DNA of 64,000 bases from Flectobacillus major DSM 103 (GCF_000427405.1 NZ_KE386491.1:3791812-3855811), one strand, 5' to 3'. Counted from the stretch's first letter, positions 24,999 to 35,088 are shown. The notes: generated by a model not told the origin, from the letters alone. Numbers and translations are program-made.

Positions 24999-27900
24999 CT
25001 ATTTTTGATTAGCCAAAAACTCTACCAAATCACGAATTTCCCTTTTAGATAATAAAGAACCCATTGGAGGCATACTCGATGGAATATTTTCTCTTTTAGC
25101 AATCCTTGCCACAGGAATCACCAAAGGTTCGGCATCGGAGGTTGTAATCACCAATTCATGGTCATTTTCTCGGGCTAATGTACCTGTCACTTCTTGTCCA
25201 TCTTTTAGTTTTAAAGAAACCGTTCCGTAGCCTGGCGAAAGCCTAGCACTTGGTTCAATAAGGGCTTGTAGGAGTTGCTCACGCGTTAGGGTACTTCCGA
25301 TTTTAGATAAGTTAGGCCCTACCGAACCACCTTCACCACCCAATGAGTGACAACGGACACATTGTGCTGTTGAATTGTAATTGAAGGTATTCCAACCATT
25401 ATTGCGATTTCCTCCAAATAAGGCATCAGCATATTCTTCCATTGGCGAAGCACTCGGTTTTATGGCTGCAATTTTGGCTTTTAAAGCTTCAGAACCAGAC
25501 GCATCAACGGCTTCTTTTAATTCTAAGGAAACACTTGGCGATAACTGTTTTTCTTGTAATTGGTCAATCAATCCTCCTAGAATAGCCTGAGTTTTGTCAA
25601 GAGCAAGCTTGCCCAATACCACCAACATTTGTTGTTGTTCTTTGATACCACCTTTGGCAAAAATAGTTTTGACAATAGCAGGAAGGCTTTCGGCCGACAC
25701 GTTGTTATTATTCAAAAGGCCTAAGGCAACAGTTCTAACGCTTTCGTCTTTGTCTTCCATACCTTTTTTGATAATAGCCTCAATTTGGGCGTAATTCAAT
25801 TTATTCAAGGCTGGTAAAATAGCTATTTTTACTTTATTGCTTTCGGTATTGGCATAAATAGTGGCTAGTTCGGTATTAAATTCTGTAATATTCAAATCCG
25901 ATAATAACCCAGCCATAGCTACTAATGATTCGGGGTTAGTTTCTTTCAAGAACTTACCGATATAAGGCTCAATTTTTGTTTTTACCAATGCTCCGTCTCT
26001 TTCTAGCTTACCACGATAACGTCCGTCCACTCTATCCAAAACCGATGGATTTGACCACGAACCTAAAGTTGCTAAGGCTTCAGCCTTAATGTCGTCTTTG
26101 ATGTCGGTACGGGTCGAAAACTTAATCAATAAATCAAGCTCTTTTTCTGTTCCTACACGCAAGGTAGCATTGATAGCACGGCGAAGCAATGGTTCAGAAG
26201 TAAATCGGGTTTCGCTCAAAGTAGCCGCCAAAGCTGGCAGTGCATTCGGAATAGATAAGTCGTCGTTGATTGCACGTGCTGCTTCTGTGACAATATATTC
26301 ATCTTTATCATTCAAGAAAACAGCGATATTGTCGTTTTTCATTTTTCGTAATACCAATACTGCGGCTACACGAAGAGCCTTACTAGGGCTTTTGGCAAGG
26401 GCTACTACAGGCTCAACTTTGCCGATACGAGACAACGCCAAAACTGCCGCATGACGTAAATAAACATCTTCGTCGTTGTTGGCTTCTAAAAGCTGAATCA
26501 AAGGGTTTACGGCATCTTGGTAAGCAATACGGCCAAGGGCTTCGGCAGCATAGAATTTTACTCGTGGATTGTTGTTTTGTAATAAAGGCACTAGTTCGCT
26601 TCCAATAGCAGGAATTTTGGCATCGCCCAAAATTTTGGCAGTTTGTGCGATAATCTCAGCGTCTTTATCTTTCAAAAGAGCAATAAGCGGTGATGCAAAA
26701 GAAGCATCTTTACGAGCCAACTGGCCTATGCCCCAAATAGCATGAATACGAGCCAATTGATTGGTATTCTGATTAATTGCTTTTGTGAATTGAGCAAAGC
26801 CTTTGTTTCCTCTATTAACCAATTCAAACTGAGCCTTTTGGCGAATACGCATATCGACATTCGACAATAAACCATAAAGAACATCGTCGGTTTGTTTGGC
26901 ATAATCTAGTTGAATCAAACGCTTGGTTTCTTGTCTGATAGCTTCGTTATCATTTTTATCTTTCGATACGTCAAGTTTCCATACACGGCCATAATTTTTG
27001 GTATCCCAGCCATTAATCCAGTCGGCTACATACAATGCTCCGTCTGGGCCAAATTTAATACCTGTTGGTAAAATACCGCTAACGAGGTCTTTTTCGCCAT
27101 CAAGTTCAAACGAAGCACCTTTGGGTTTAAGCCCAAACGACCAAATATGAGAACGTGTAGGGCTACCCACAAACTCAACCAAGAAAAATTTATTTTTCCA
27201 TTCAGACCCCAAGGCTGTGCCAGGGTTATATACCATTCCAGTTGGGCCATTGTGGTAGTTCATAATAGGCGGGATAATATAGGCTGCTTGTCCTTCCCAA
27301 CGAGGTTTGTAGAGTTTTTCGTCCATCCAAACATTAAACTTATTGTTTTTTGGGTCGGTGTATTTGCCGTATTGCCAGTTAGAACGCCATCCAGCATCCG
27401 AGCCTTCTACTACGTGAACTAATCGTTCGCTTTCGCCAGGGTAGTCGCCATCGTTATCGGATGAAATAAGGTTGCCATATTGGTCAAATACAAACTCGTG
27501 GGTATTGCGTAAACCCGCTGCAAAAATTTCAAAATCACTTCCGTCTGGATTAGAACGAGCAATAATACCCGAATTTGGGTTTTCAAATTTTTTGCCATCG
27601 GCCGTCGTAATATTAGCACCAATATCGCCGATATTCCAGTAAATACGTCCATCGGGGCCTTCGGTAACGCCCGACATACCGTGCCCCCCAAAGCCAATGT
27701 GTACACCGTATCCATGACTAATGGAGGTTTTTTTGTCATAAACGCCATCGCCGTTGGTGTCTACCAAACGCCAAAGGTCGGGTGCAATACCAATAAACAT
27801 TTCTTTAGCTCGAACCAAAAGCCCCCCTGCTACATCGGTAACTTCTTCAAAAAAGTCATTGACAACTCGTTTTGAAATATCCGCAATACCATCGTTGTCG

Positions 27901-28400
27901 GTATCTTCCAAACGCCATACTTCGTCTTTTTCTACAGTAAGGTCACGCCAGTCGTGGCTACCATCTTCGTTCAGATCTTTGAGCCATTCATTTTCTTTGC
28001 TTCGTTCGGGCGAAAATGTTTTTCGTAAAAAGGCACGTCTATCTTCTACGGTTTGTAAACCGATAGATTCAGTCATCCAGTCTCGGTGACCACGAATATC
28101 AAATTCAGAGTTTTTTTGGCGATTGGTACGAATCAAATATACTCTTCCTTGGTCGTCTATCGACATTGCTACGGGGTCAGGAGCAAGCGAATCAGATGCC
28201 CAAAGGTGCATTTGTAGGCCATCAGCCAATTTGATAGGCGTTTTTTCACGGATTTCTTTGGCTTTTACACTAGCTTTTGAGCCGTCCTCTCTAATGATAA
28301 TTGCTTGTTCTTTTTTTCCGAGCTTCGCACATGATACAATCAAGACGGTAGAAGCGGAGGCCATGAGTAATTTGTTTTTAAGAAATTTTCTTAAAGTCAT
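24999..28400 (-). CDS. PVC-type heme-binding dehydrogenase lipoprotein with HEAT repeats
   Basis: 1133 residues. Lipoprotein signal with VLIVSC, Cys at 24. Residues ~50-480 form a sorbosone/glucose-dehydrogenase-like beta-propeller (GYGVHIGFGGHGMSGV, DNDGDYPGESERL, IKFGPDGALYVADWING). Residues ~500-970 are helical HEAT-like repeats (LVPLLQNNNPRVKFYAAEALGR). A C-terminal cytochrome c domain carries C1014-V-R-C1017-H1018 and a Met ligand near SSMPPMGS. This layout matches the family called membrane-bound dehydrogenase/putative heme-binding domain (TIGR02604/TIGR02603). Substrate probably a sugar or polyol; electron acceptor unknown. Single gene. Confidence 0.9.
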   Translation of the reverse strand: MTLRKFLKNKLLMASASTVLIVSCAKLGKKEQAIIIREDGSKASVKAKEIREKTPIKLADGLQMHLWASDSLAPDPVAMSIDDQGRVYLIRTNRQKNSEFDIRGHRDWMTESIGLQTVEDRRAFLRKTFSPERSKENEWLKDLNEDGSHDWRDLTVEKDEVWRLEDTDNDGIADISKRVVNDFFEEVTDVAGGLLVRAKEMFIGIAPDLWRLVDTNGDGVYDKKTSISHGYGVHIGFGGHGMSGVTEGPDGRIYWNIGDIGANITTADGKKFENPNSGIIARSNPDGSDFEIFAAGLRNTHEFVFDQYGNLISSDNDGDYPGESERLVHVVEGSDAGWRSNWQYGKYTDPKNNKFNVWMDEKLYKPRWEGQAAYIIPPIMNYHNGPTGMVYNPGTALGSEWKNKFFLVEFVGSPTRSHIWSFGLKPKGASFELDGEKDLVSGILPTGIKFGPDGALYVADWINGWDTKNYGRVWKLDVSKDKNDNEAIRQETKRLIQLDYAKQTDDVLYGLLSNVDMRIRQKAQFELVNRGNKGFAQFTKAINQNTNQLARIHAIWGIGQLARKDASFASPLIALLKDKDAEIIAQTAKILGDAKIPAIGSELVPLLQNNNPRVKFYAAEALGRIAYQDAVNPLIQLLEANNDEDVYLRHAAVLALSRIGKVEPVVALAKSPSKALRVAAVLVLRKMKNDNIAVFLNDKDEYIVTEAARAINDDLSIPNALPALAATLSETRFTSEPLLRRAINATLRVGTEKELDLLIKFSTRTDIKDDIKAEALATLGSWSNPSVLDRVDGRYRGKLERDGALVKTKIEPYIGKFLKETNPESLVAMAGLLSDLNITEFNTELATIYANTESNKVKIAILPALNKLNYAQIEAIIKKGMEDKDESVRTVALGLLNNNNVSAESLPAIVKTIFAKGGIKEQQQMLVVLGKLALDKTQAILGGLIDQLQEKQLSPSVSLELKEAVDASGSEALKAKIAAIKPSASPMEEYADALFGGNRNNGWNTFNYNSTAQCVRCHSLGGEGGSVGPNLSKIGSTLTREQLLQALIEPSARLSPGYGTVSLKLKDGQEVTGTLARENDHELVITTSDAEPLVIPVARIAKRENIPSSMPPMGSLLSKREIRDLVEFLANQK

Positions 28401-28714
28401 TGTTATATAAGTTTTGAAGATTAATTCAAATGTTAAAGGTCAGGGATTAGCCTCAGATTTGCATCCTGCTCTGTTATAAATTCTAGGAGGTTTTTAGATT
28501 TACGCTCAAATCAAAACTACAGGTATATGATTGTAGTGTACGAAAAGTTGAAAAATTTTGGATGGTTTTTCCTTATCTCTCTTCTATAAACAAGGAATAA
28601 AACTCTATTCTATTATCAGAAAGCCCCAATCATAGCTAAGTTTTCATACTTTTCTATTATATGATTGAAGATATAGTAGATTTATACTCATGTAAGAAGA
28701 CTTTTTTTATACAT
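28401..28714. other. 5' region of the dehydrogenase gene
   Basis: 314 bp between the dehydrogenase ATG and repeat copy A. I see no gene, and no good -33/-7 promoter pair; the sequence is AT-rich with several short T-runs. Confidence 0.5.
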
Positions 28715-28976
28715 CTACATGATGTCATCCTTAATTTAGTGATAATTTTCACTAGTAAAGCCGCAATACTTTACGGCTAAAGATGTGTCATTTAATATAC
28801 AAAAGGCGTTCGAATAACTAATTTCGAACGCCTTTTTTCATGAATAGCCACTAATTTTCTATCATTTGAGTAATTGATAAGCCTCATCAAAATTCACTTG
28901 GCGACCTTATCAAATCTCAACAAACACAAAGAGGTGGTCTCTTTTAATATTACCTAATGGGGTATGACTCATGTTT
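28715..28976 (+). repeat. MITE-like repeat, copy A
   Basis: About 262 bp, homologous over nearly its full length to copy B at 33340-33618 in opposite orientation. Shared blocks include CTATCATTTGAG, AGCCTCATCA and ATTCACTTG, and the central hairpin (AAAAGGCGTTCGAA...TTCGAACGCCTTTT, 28801-28836). The right end is GACTCATGTTT (28966-28976). The left end is a diverged form of the same sequence, near ACATGATGTCATCC. No coding capacity. The central hairpin is followed by a T-run on the plus strand. Confidence 0.8.
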
Positions 28977-29002
28977 GGATAGACATAAAGATTTTTTTCA
29001 AC

Positions 29003-31120
29003 TTATTTTAAAGGAATACCCCTTTGAGTTAAGAAGGCTGTAGCATTGGTATCACCACGGGCTACAGCTTTTTGCATAGCTTTTATACCCTTTGGAATAT
29101 CGCCATGCTGACCGTATTCTAAACCAATATTATAGTCAAAACTACCGTCTTTGGGGTCGGCGGCAGCCCCTTTCTCCCAAATCCTGATAGCCTCTTGCCA
29201 GCGTCCAAGTTCTTTATAGGCTACTCCTAAGTTTTTGTAGGCTGTCATGGCTTTTTTATCAATCTTCAAGGCTTTTTCTAGTACCTCAATTTCTTTGAGG
29301 TGGTTGCCTGCATGATTATAAATGGTACTGATATTAATATAAGGGTCGGCAAATTTGCTATCTAACCCAATGGCTTTGTCATAATATTTACGACCTTCGG
29401 CTTCATTACCTTTTTTGCACAACGCCAAGCCCATGATATTATGGGCAAATTGGTTTTTATTATCAGATTTATCCAACGCTATTTGGCTTTCGGTGATTGC
29501 TTTGTCATATTCGCCAGTATAATAATAGGCCGCTCCAAGCATCCAGTGCAGATTTTTCATCTCTTCGGGCTTGAGTTTTAGGGCTGCCTCAAAATTTTCG
29601 ACGGTTAATTGGTATTTCTTTTCGTCAAAGTAGATTTGTCCTAAAGCAGTATGTACATCGGCTGTTTTAAAAGTAGTTTTATGCGTTTCTTCAAAAAAGA
29701 ACTTTGCTTTCTCGCTGTCTTTCTCTAAAAACCAATACCAACCTAAGTTACTTGTTACCATTGGGTCGGATGGGTATTTTTCATAAATCGGTGTAAAAAG
29801 CGTAAGGGTATCTTTCCACTTGGTTGATTGCCTGAACGACAAAAAGGTAAATGCTAATAGCAAAATTGTAGCTATACTTGGCATGGCTTTATGCGTAGAA
29901 GCCTTGGAATAAAGGTAGTTGGCTAGGAGTCCTAATAACAATAATGGGCCTATAGAAGACACATAGAAATAGCGGTCGGCCATTAAGGCACTACCAACAG
30001 GCAATACTTGCGACACAGGGAAAATAACAATAAGGAAGTACAACCCTCCCCACCAAACGAGCTTGTTACGGCGACCCCAAAAGTAAATAATAACCGCAAC
30101 TAAGGCTATACCTATAAACGCCGAGTAATATATAGAAGGAATAGAGCCTGCGGGTTTTTGAGGATAAGGATAAAACGCTAGTAGATTGACAGGAACGAGC
30201 ATTTTGAGCCAATAAGACAATACGCCATAATTAATCATAAAGAAGCGTTCGCCAAAAGTATAAGACGCATTAATAACCTTGGTGGCATTAGCTCCTGCCT
30301 CGCTTTGTGCCTTGATTGAAATAATACCAAATACCAAAGAGGCTATTAAAAATGGAATTTTCTCAATGCCGATTTTTATAATATTTTTTCGATTCAGTAA
30401 AAAATAATCGGTCAGTAAAAATACTACTGGCAAAATTACGGCCATACCTTTGGCAAAACATGATAATAGAAACAGGCCAAAAGCATACCACAAACGTTTA
30501 TTGTTCCATTGTGTTTGCCCATCGGTATCTACTAGTTCGTCGGTATATCGCAAATATTGCCAAAACGAAATCAACAGAAAAAGAGTATAAAGTACGTCTT
30601 TGCGTTCTGCTGCCCACACAACCGACTCAACGTGCAAAGGGTGAATCGCAAAAAGTACAGCAGTAACAGCTCCCACCAAAAAGTTTTTACTGAGCTTTTC
30701 GATAAGCTTAAACACAAAAATGCTATTGATAATATGAATAATAGTATTGTTGAGGTGATATACCCAGGCTGTGTCTTTTACCAAAGAATATTCTAAATAA
30801 TAGGTTAACATGGTAAGTGGATGCCAGTTGCCCAAATAAAATTTGCTTACTAATAGGTAAAGATTATCGAAAGATACTTTTCGCAAATCTTCGTCATTGA
30901 CAATATAAAACATATCGTCCCAAACAAAGCCGTTTTGAAAACCTGGTAAATAGGCTATCAAAACCACCCCAACAATTAGGCCAAGCAATATTTTGAAATT
31001 GCGGGGCGTATATTCAATTGGACTAATAGTAACTTCGGGTTCGTGGTTTGTTTTTAAATTATTAACTACTTGCTTAAGCTGTTGAGGCTTGGCGGGTTGA
31101 ACAGACTTATTCTTTGCCAT
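29003..31120 (-). CDS. TMTC-like membrane protein with TPR repeats
   Basis: 705 residues. N-terminal cytoplasmic tail, then ten or so transmembrane helices from residue 48 to about 430, with the first loop motif FVWDDMFYIVNDEDL, which matches the acidic motif of GT-C glycosyltransferases such as protein O-mannosyltransferases. Residues ~455-700 contain six or seven tetratricopeptide repeats (TALGQIYFDEKKYQLTVENFEAAL and similar). The combination matches eukaryote-like TMTC O-mannosyltransferases and their many bacterial relatives. Acceptor unknown. Confidence 0.85.
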   Translation of the reverse strand: MAKNKSVQPAKPQQLKQVVNNLKTNHEPEVTISPIEYTPRNFKILLGLIVGVVLIAYLPGFQNGFVWDDMFYIVNDEDLRKVSFDNLYLLVSKFYLGNWHPLTMLTYYLEYSLVKDTAWVYHLNNTIIHIINSIFVFKLIEKLSKNFLVGAVTAVLFAIHPLHVESVVWAAERKDVLYTLFLLISFWQYLRYTDELVDTDGQTQWNNKRLWYAFGLFLLSCFAKGMAVILPVVFLLTDYFLLNRKNIIKIGIEKIPFLIASLVFGIISIKAQSEAGANATKVINASYTFGERFFMINYGVLSYWLKMLVPVNLLAFYPYPQKPAGSIPSIYYSAFIGIALVAVIIYFWGRRNKLVWWGGLYFLIVIFPVSQVLPVGSALMADRYFYVSSIGPLLLLGLLANYLYSKASTHKAMPSIATILLLAFTFLSFRQSTKWKDTLTLFTPIYEKYPSDPMVTSNLGWYWFLEKDSEKAKFFFEETHKTTFKTADVHTALGQIYFDEKKYQLTVENFEAALKLKPEEMKNLHWMLGAAYYYTGEYDKAITESQIALDKSDNKNQFAHNIMGLALCKKGNEAEGRKYYDKAIGLDSKFADPYINISTIYNHAGNHLKEIEVLEKALKIDKKAMTAYKNLGVAYKELGRWQEAIRIWEKGAAADPKDGSFDYNIGLEYGQHGDIPKGIKAMQKAVARGDTNATAFLTQRGIPLK

Positions 31121-31264
31121 AAATTGCTAAATATTGATTTTCGAAGAGCTAGACGTTTGTGAGTAAAATTAATCACAACTTTTCTCAAACAAAAATTGTG
31201 CGAAACTTATCCGCACTCATTTTGTAGAATCAATAAGTCTATACTATCAAATACATTTGCTCTA

Positions 31265-32026
31265 CTAAAAGCGAGCTAGAGCGTTTCGAGTAAATTCGCT
31301 TAGTACTAATTTGCCGCTTATTTCGGCTCGTTCATGTAGTAGCCATTCCCAATGCTCGGTATTGACCCATAGAATTTGTTTGAGAGCCAGCAGGGCATCG
31401 GGGTTATACCGAGCTAATTGGTTGGCGAACTGCTCAATAGAATCATCCATTTTTTCGATAGAGTCCAATACCTCATAAAATAAACCTTGTTGAAATGCCC
31501 ATTCTGCCGAATAAAATTCTGTAGGGTTCAATGCCATTTTGGAAAATGAGGAAAGTCCAATTTTTCGAGATACTGCTGGTTCTATTACCGCAGGAACAAT
31601 TCCAATACTAAGTTCGCTCAATTTGATACTTGCCCATTGAGTAGCAAAGCAATAATCCGTTGCCGCTGCTAAGCCCACGCCACCGCCAACGGCTTTACCT
31701 TGTACTCGACCAATAATTATTTTGGAAGATTCCCGACAAGCATTAATTACCTTGGCAAAGCCACTGAAAAATATTTTCCCAGCCGACATATCCTGTATTT
31801 GACGTAATTCATTAAAATCTGCCCCCGAACAAAAAGTTCTGTCTCCTCCACTTTGCAAAATTATTACCCGTACATTTGAATCTTTGCCTAATATTTGAAT
31901 AGTATTTGCTAATTCTTCCAAAAGTACAATTGGCATAGCATTGGTAGGGGCTTGCGAAAAGGTAAGTCTAGCAACCCCCATTGCTGTAATAGATAAATCT
32001 AAAGATGAAGATGTTTTTAGGTTCAT
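31265..32026 (-). CDS. enoyl-CoA hydratase/isomerase family protein
   Basis: 253 residues, crotonase fold. The oxyanion-hole motif is near SGADF (residues ~67-71) and VGGGVGLAAATDYCFA (~112-127). The second catalytic Glu is probably in LSELSIGIVPAV; the first Glu position is replaced by Gly/Val (AVGGGVG), so hydratase activity is uncertain and isomerase or methylglutaconyl-type activity is possible. It diverges from the acyl-CoA dehydrogenase gene, suggesting acyl-CoA or branched-chain amino-acid catabolism. Confidence 0.88.
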   Translation of the reverse strand: MNLKTSSSLDLSITAMGVARLTFSQAPTNAMPIVLLEELANTIQILGKDSNVRVIILQSGGDRTFCSGADFNELRQIQDMSAGKIFFSGFAKVINACRESSKIIIGRVQGKAVGGGVGLAAATDYCFATQWASIKLSELSIGIVPAVIEPAVSRKIGLSSFSKMALNPTEFYSAEWAFQQGLFYEVLDSIEKMDDSIEQFANQLARYNPDALLALKQILWVNTEHWEWLLHERAEISGKLVLSEFTRNALARF

Positions 32027-32198
32027 AATAAAAATATTTTTATAAAAATAAGTACTATTCCGTTACTAAAACAAAGTATTTTCGTTATATAGCATATATA
32101 AAGATGCTAAAAAAACAGCAAACCTAATAGTACAAAGGTGTTTATCTTGTATTATCAACATGAAAATTTTCCTTCATCAATAACCCTTTAACTACAAA

Positions 32199-33335
32199 AT
32201 GTACAATTCAAAAACAGATTTAGTACGCCTAGCCGCAAAAGAATTTGCAGAAAGATATATCCGTCCAAATGTAATGGAATGGGACGAAGCCCAGTATTTT
32301 CCTATCGACCTCATGCACAAAATGGGCGAACAAGGTTTTCTGGGAGTTTTGGTTCCAGAACAATATGGTGGGGCGGGTCTTGGCTACCAAGAATACGTAA
32401 GTATTATCGAAGAAATTGCCCAAGTATGTGGTTCTATTGGTCTTTCTGTGGCGGCTCATAATTCGCTTTGTACCAACCACATTTTACAGTTTGGCAACGA
32501 CAACCAGAAACAGCAGTATTTACCCAAGCTAGCATCGGGCGAATGGATTGGGGCATGGGGGCTTACCGAACCCAATACAGGCTCAGATTCGGCAAGGATG
32601 GCTTGTACGGCCAAGCTAGATGGCGATGAATATGTGCTGAATGGCTCTAAATGCTGGATTACCCATGGGAAGTCTGGCGATGTGGTTGTTATTATGGCTC
32701 GTACGGGCGATATAGGAGCTAAAAATAATGCTACAGCCTTTATTGTGGAAAGAGGTAATCCTAGGCTAAAATTTGGTAAAAAAGAAAATAAATTAGGCAT
32801 GCGTGCTTCCGAAACAGCCGAGGTAATTTTGGAAGACTGTCGAGTTCCTATTTCGGCAAGATTAGGACAAGAGGGCGACGGCTTTAAGCAGGCTATGAAA
32901 ATATTGGATGGTGGCCGTATCTCTATTGCAGCTCTTTCGTTAGGAATTGCCAAAGGGGCTTTGGCTGCTGCTGCTCGATACGCTCAGGAACGACAACAGT
33001 TTGGTCAGGCGATTGTTAATTTTCAGGGTATAAGCTTTAAATTGGCCGATATGGCTACCAAAGTGCATGCTGCCGAACTTATGACTCGGCAGGCGGCTAT
33101 GCTCAAAATGGAAGGGAGTAATATGACCAAAGAAGCTGCAATGGCTAAGTACTATGCCTCGGAAATAGCTGTAGAAGTGGCTACCGATGCTGTACAAATT
33201 TTTGGAGGGTATGGCTATACCAAAGATTTTCCCGTTGAGAAGTTTTATCGAGATGCCAAACTATGTACCATCGGTGAAGGTACTTCCGAAATCCAGAAAA
33301 TCGTGATAACCCGTGAGGTTCTCAAAGATTTTTAA
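32199..33335 (+). CDS. acyl-CoA dehydrogenase
   Basis: 378 residues, family length. FAD-dependent alpha,beta-dehydrogenation of acyl-CoA, passing electrons to ETF. Signatures: GAWGLTEPNTGSDSARM, a FAD-binding region near 125-140, the DAVQIFGGYGYTKDFPVEK block, and the catalytic-base region IGEGTSEIQK at the C-terminus. Best guess is short/branched-chain type. The gene ends 4 bp before repeat copy B. Confidence 0.95.
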   Translation: MYNSKTDLVRLAAKEFAERYIRPNVMEWDEAQYFPIDLMHKMGEQGFLGVLVPEQYGGAGLGYQEYVSIIEEIAQVCGSIGLSVAAHNSLCTNHILQFGNDNQKQQYLPKLASGEWIGAWGLTEPNTGSDSARMACTAKLDGDEYVLNGSKCWITHGKSGDVVVIMARTGDIGAKNNATAFIVERGNPRLKFGKKENKLGMRASETAEVILEDCRVPISARLGQEGDGFKQAMKILDGGRISIAALSLGIAKGALAAAARYAQERQQFGQAIVNFQGISFKLADMATKVHAAELMTRQAAMLKMEGSNMTKEAAMAKYYASEIAVEVATDAVQIFGGYGYTKDFPVEKFYRDAKLCTIGEGTSEIQKIVITREVLKDF

Positions 33336-33339
33336 CCCC

Positions 33340-33618
33340 AAACATAAGTCATCCCGAATTTTGGGCAATATTAAAAATTCCCTATTTGTGTTCATTGCGA
33401 TTCATAAGGTAGTCAAGTGAATTGTGATGAGGCTGAACAATTGCTCAAATGATAGAAAAATAGCGGATATTTAGGCAAAAGGCGTTCGAAAAACTAATTT
33501 CGAACGCCTTTTGCCTATTATAATGATACACCTTTAGCCGCGAAGCATTATATCTCTACTGCTGAAAAGCATCTTCAAAAATAATCACTATTCACTCAAT
33601 TTGGGGTGACTCATGTTT
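33340..33618 (-). repeat. MITE-like repeat, copy B
   Basis: 279 bp exactly filling the space between two convergent genes. Ends are inverted repeats: AAACATAAGTCATCCC at 33340 and, read in reverse from 33618, AAACATGAGTCACCCC (about 18 of 21 positions agree over 21 bp). The centre is an 18-bp perfect stem, arms 33477-33494 and 33501-33518, core GGCGTTCGAAA. Homologous to copy A on the other strand. No coding frame. Confidence 0.85.
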
Positions 33619-33619
33619 T

Positions 33620-34903
33620 TTATGCTACTACCACAGGAATAATCAGCCTAAATTCGCTTCCCTCATGGAGTTTACTTCTTACTTCTATTTTACCTTTGTG
33701 GCCTTCTACCATTTCTTTGACATAATATAGCCCCAATCCAAAGCCTTTTACATTATGGACATCGCCTGTGTGTACCCTAAAAAACTTATTGAAAATATGC
33801 CTTTGGTCTTTTTCGGTAATGCCAATTCCGTTGTCTTTGATACTGATAACGAGGTAGTTGCCTATATTTTGGGTTTTGATAGTGATATTTGGCGTTGTTT
33901 CACAATACTTAATACCATTGTCGATAAGATTGTGGATAATATTGCTAAAATGCAGCCTGTCGGCTTTGATAATCGTATTTTCTGCCTGAAGAATCACCTG
34001 CAAATCGCCTCCACGCTCTTTGAAAATAGGCTCACAATTAAGGGTTAGTTCTTCTAATAAATCATGAACATTTACTTCTTCCAGATTAAGTTTATCTATC
34101 TTTTGGTCGATATTGGCAGTTTGCAAAACAGTATCTACATTTTTTTTCAAACGAGCTGCCTCCTTTCTAATAATCGACGCATAACTCAGCAAACGCTCAG
34201 GTGTCTGAATGATTTCGGGTTTCATAAGTACTTCCGACGAAATAGAAATCGTAGAAATAGGCGTTTTAAACTCGTGTGTCATATTGTTGATAAAGTCATT
34301 CTGGACTTCGGAAAGCCTTTTTTGCTTAAAAATAACCATCAAAGCATATACAAAAAATGACATAACCACCAGCAATATAGTTGACGAAAAAAACCAGTTG
34401 TCTAAATCGCCCAAAAGAAAATATTTTTTATCGGGAAAATATACCCCAAAATAATAGTTATGGATATTTAGGTCGGGAAAGTTATAATGTGCTGTAGAAT
34501 CATTTTTATCACAATTTTCAGAATGACACACAAACGACTTAAAATTGATTCGGTCTTTCAAACAGTCATAAATACCGTACTCAAAGTTGAGTCGAATATC
34601 ACTTCTGGCAAACTCCTGTTTCAGAAACTCCTCTAGTACTTTAGCGTTGATGGTATCGTTGGTTTGTACGGTATAATAATTAGAAGTAACACGTTCTACG
34701 GGCTGTAGTAGCTTGTTGTTGGGGTTTTTATTAAAGTCCAAAACCCTACGGCTTACCAGCCGCAAAGCAGAGGTAACTCGTTGGTCGAAATCCCTATCTT
34801 GAATATTATAGGCTTGACGAAACCAAAAATATTGTATAACAATCACTCCAGCCATCAGCAGGATAGACAGAGCAACAAATATGCGTAAGGTTTTTGAATT
34901 CAT
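33620..34903 (-). CDS. orphan sensor histidine kinase
   Basis: 427 residues: TM1 7-27, periplasmic sensor 28-170, TM2 171-192, HisKA with phospho-acceptor H210 (NNMTHEFKTPIS), and HATPase with N box (HNLIDNGIKYC), G1 (DNGIGI) and G2 (GFGLGLYYVKEM). The sensor domain holds three Cys (114, 126, 131) in an F-V-C-H-S-E-N-C setting, which could bind metal or sense redox. No response regulator gene is adjacent. Confidence 0.92.
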   Translation of the reverse strand: MNSKTLRIFVALSILLMAGVIVIQYFWFRQAYNIQDRDFDQRVTSALRLVSRRVLDFNKNPNNKLLQPVERVTSNYYTVQTNDTINAKVLEEFLKQEFARSDIRLNFEYGIYDCLKDRINFKSFVCHSENCDKNDSTAHYNFPDLNIHNYYFGVYFPDKKYFLLGDLDNWFFSSTILLVVMSFFVYALMVIFKQKRLSEVQNDFINNMTHEFKTPISTISISSEVLMKPEIIQTPERLLSYASIIRKEAARLKKNVDTVLQTANIDQKIDKLNLEEVNVHDLLEELTLNCEPIFKERGGDLQVILQAENTIIKADRLHFSNIIHNLIDNGIKYCETTPNITIKTQNIGNYLVISIKDNGIGITEKDQRHIFNKFFRVHTGDVHNVKGFGLGLYYVKEMVEGHKGKIEVRSKLHEGSEFRLIIPVVVA

Positions 34904-35088
34904 GGTTCAAAATTAACGCTTCTATTTCAGAACTGTTGTATAGCTTAACATTTCATTAACAGACCTGTCGTTTTATGTACAGTTTTCGGTAATTTTAGTA
35001 ACAACTTGTCTATGTTTTAGGAATTTTTAAGAAATATTTTTTGCCTTTTAAAACAAATATTTAAACAGCTTTAAAACCAATTGTGCTT

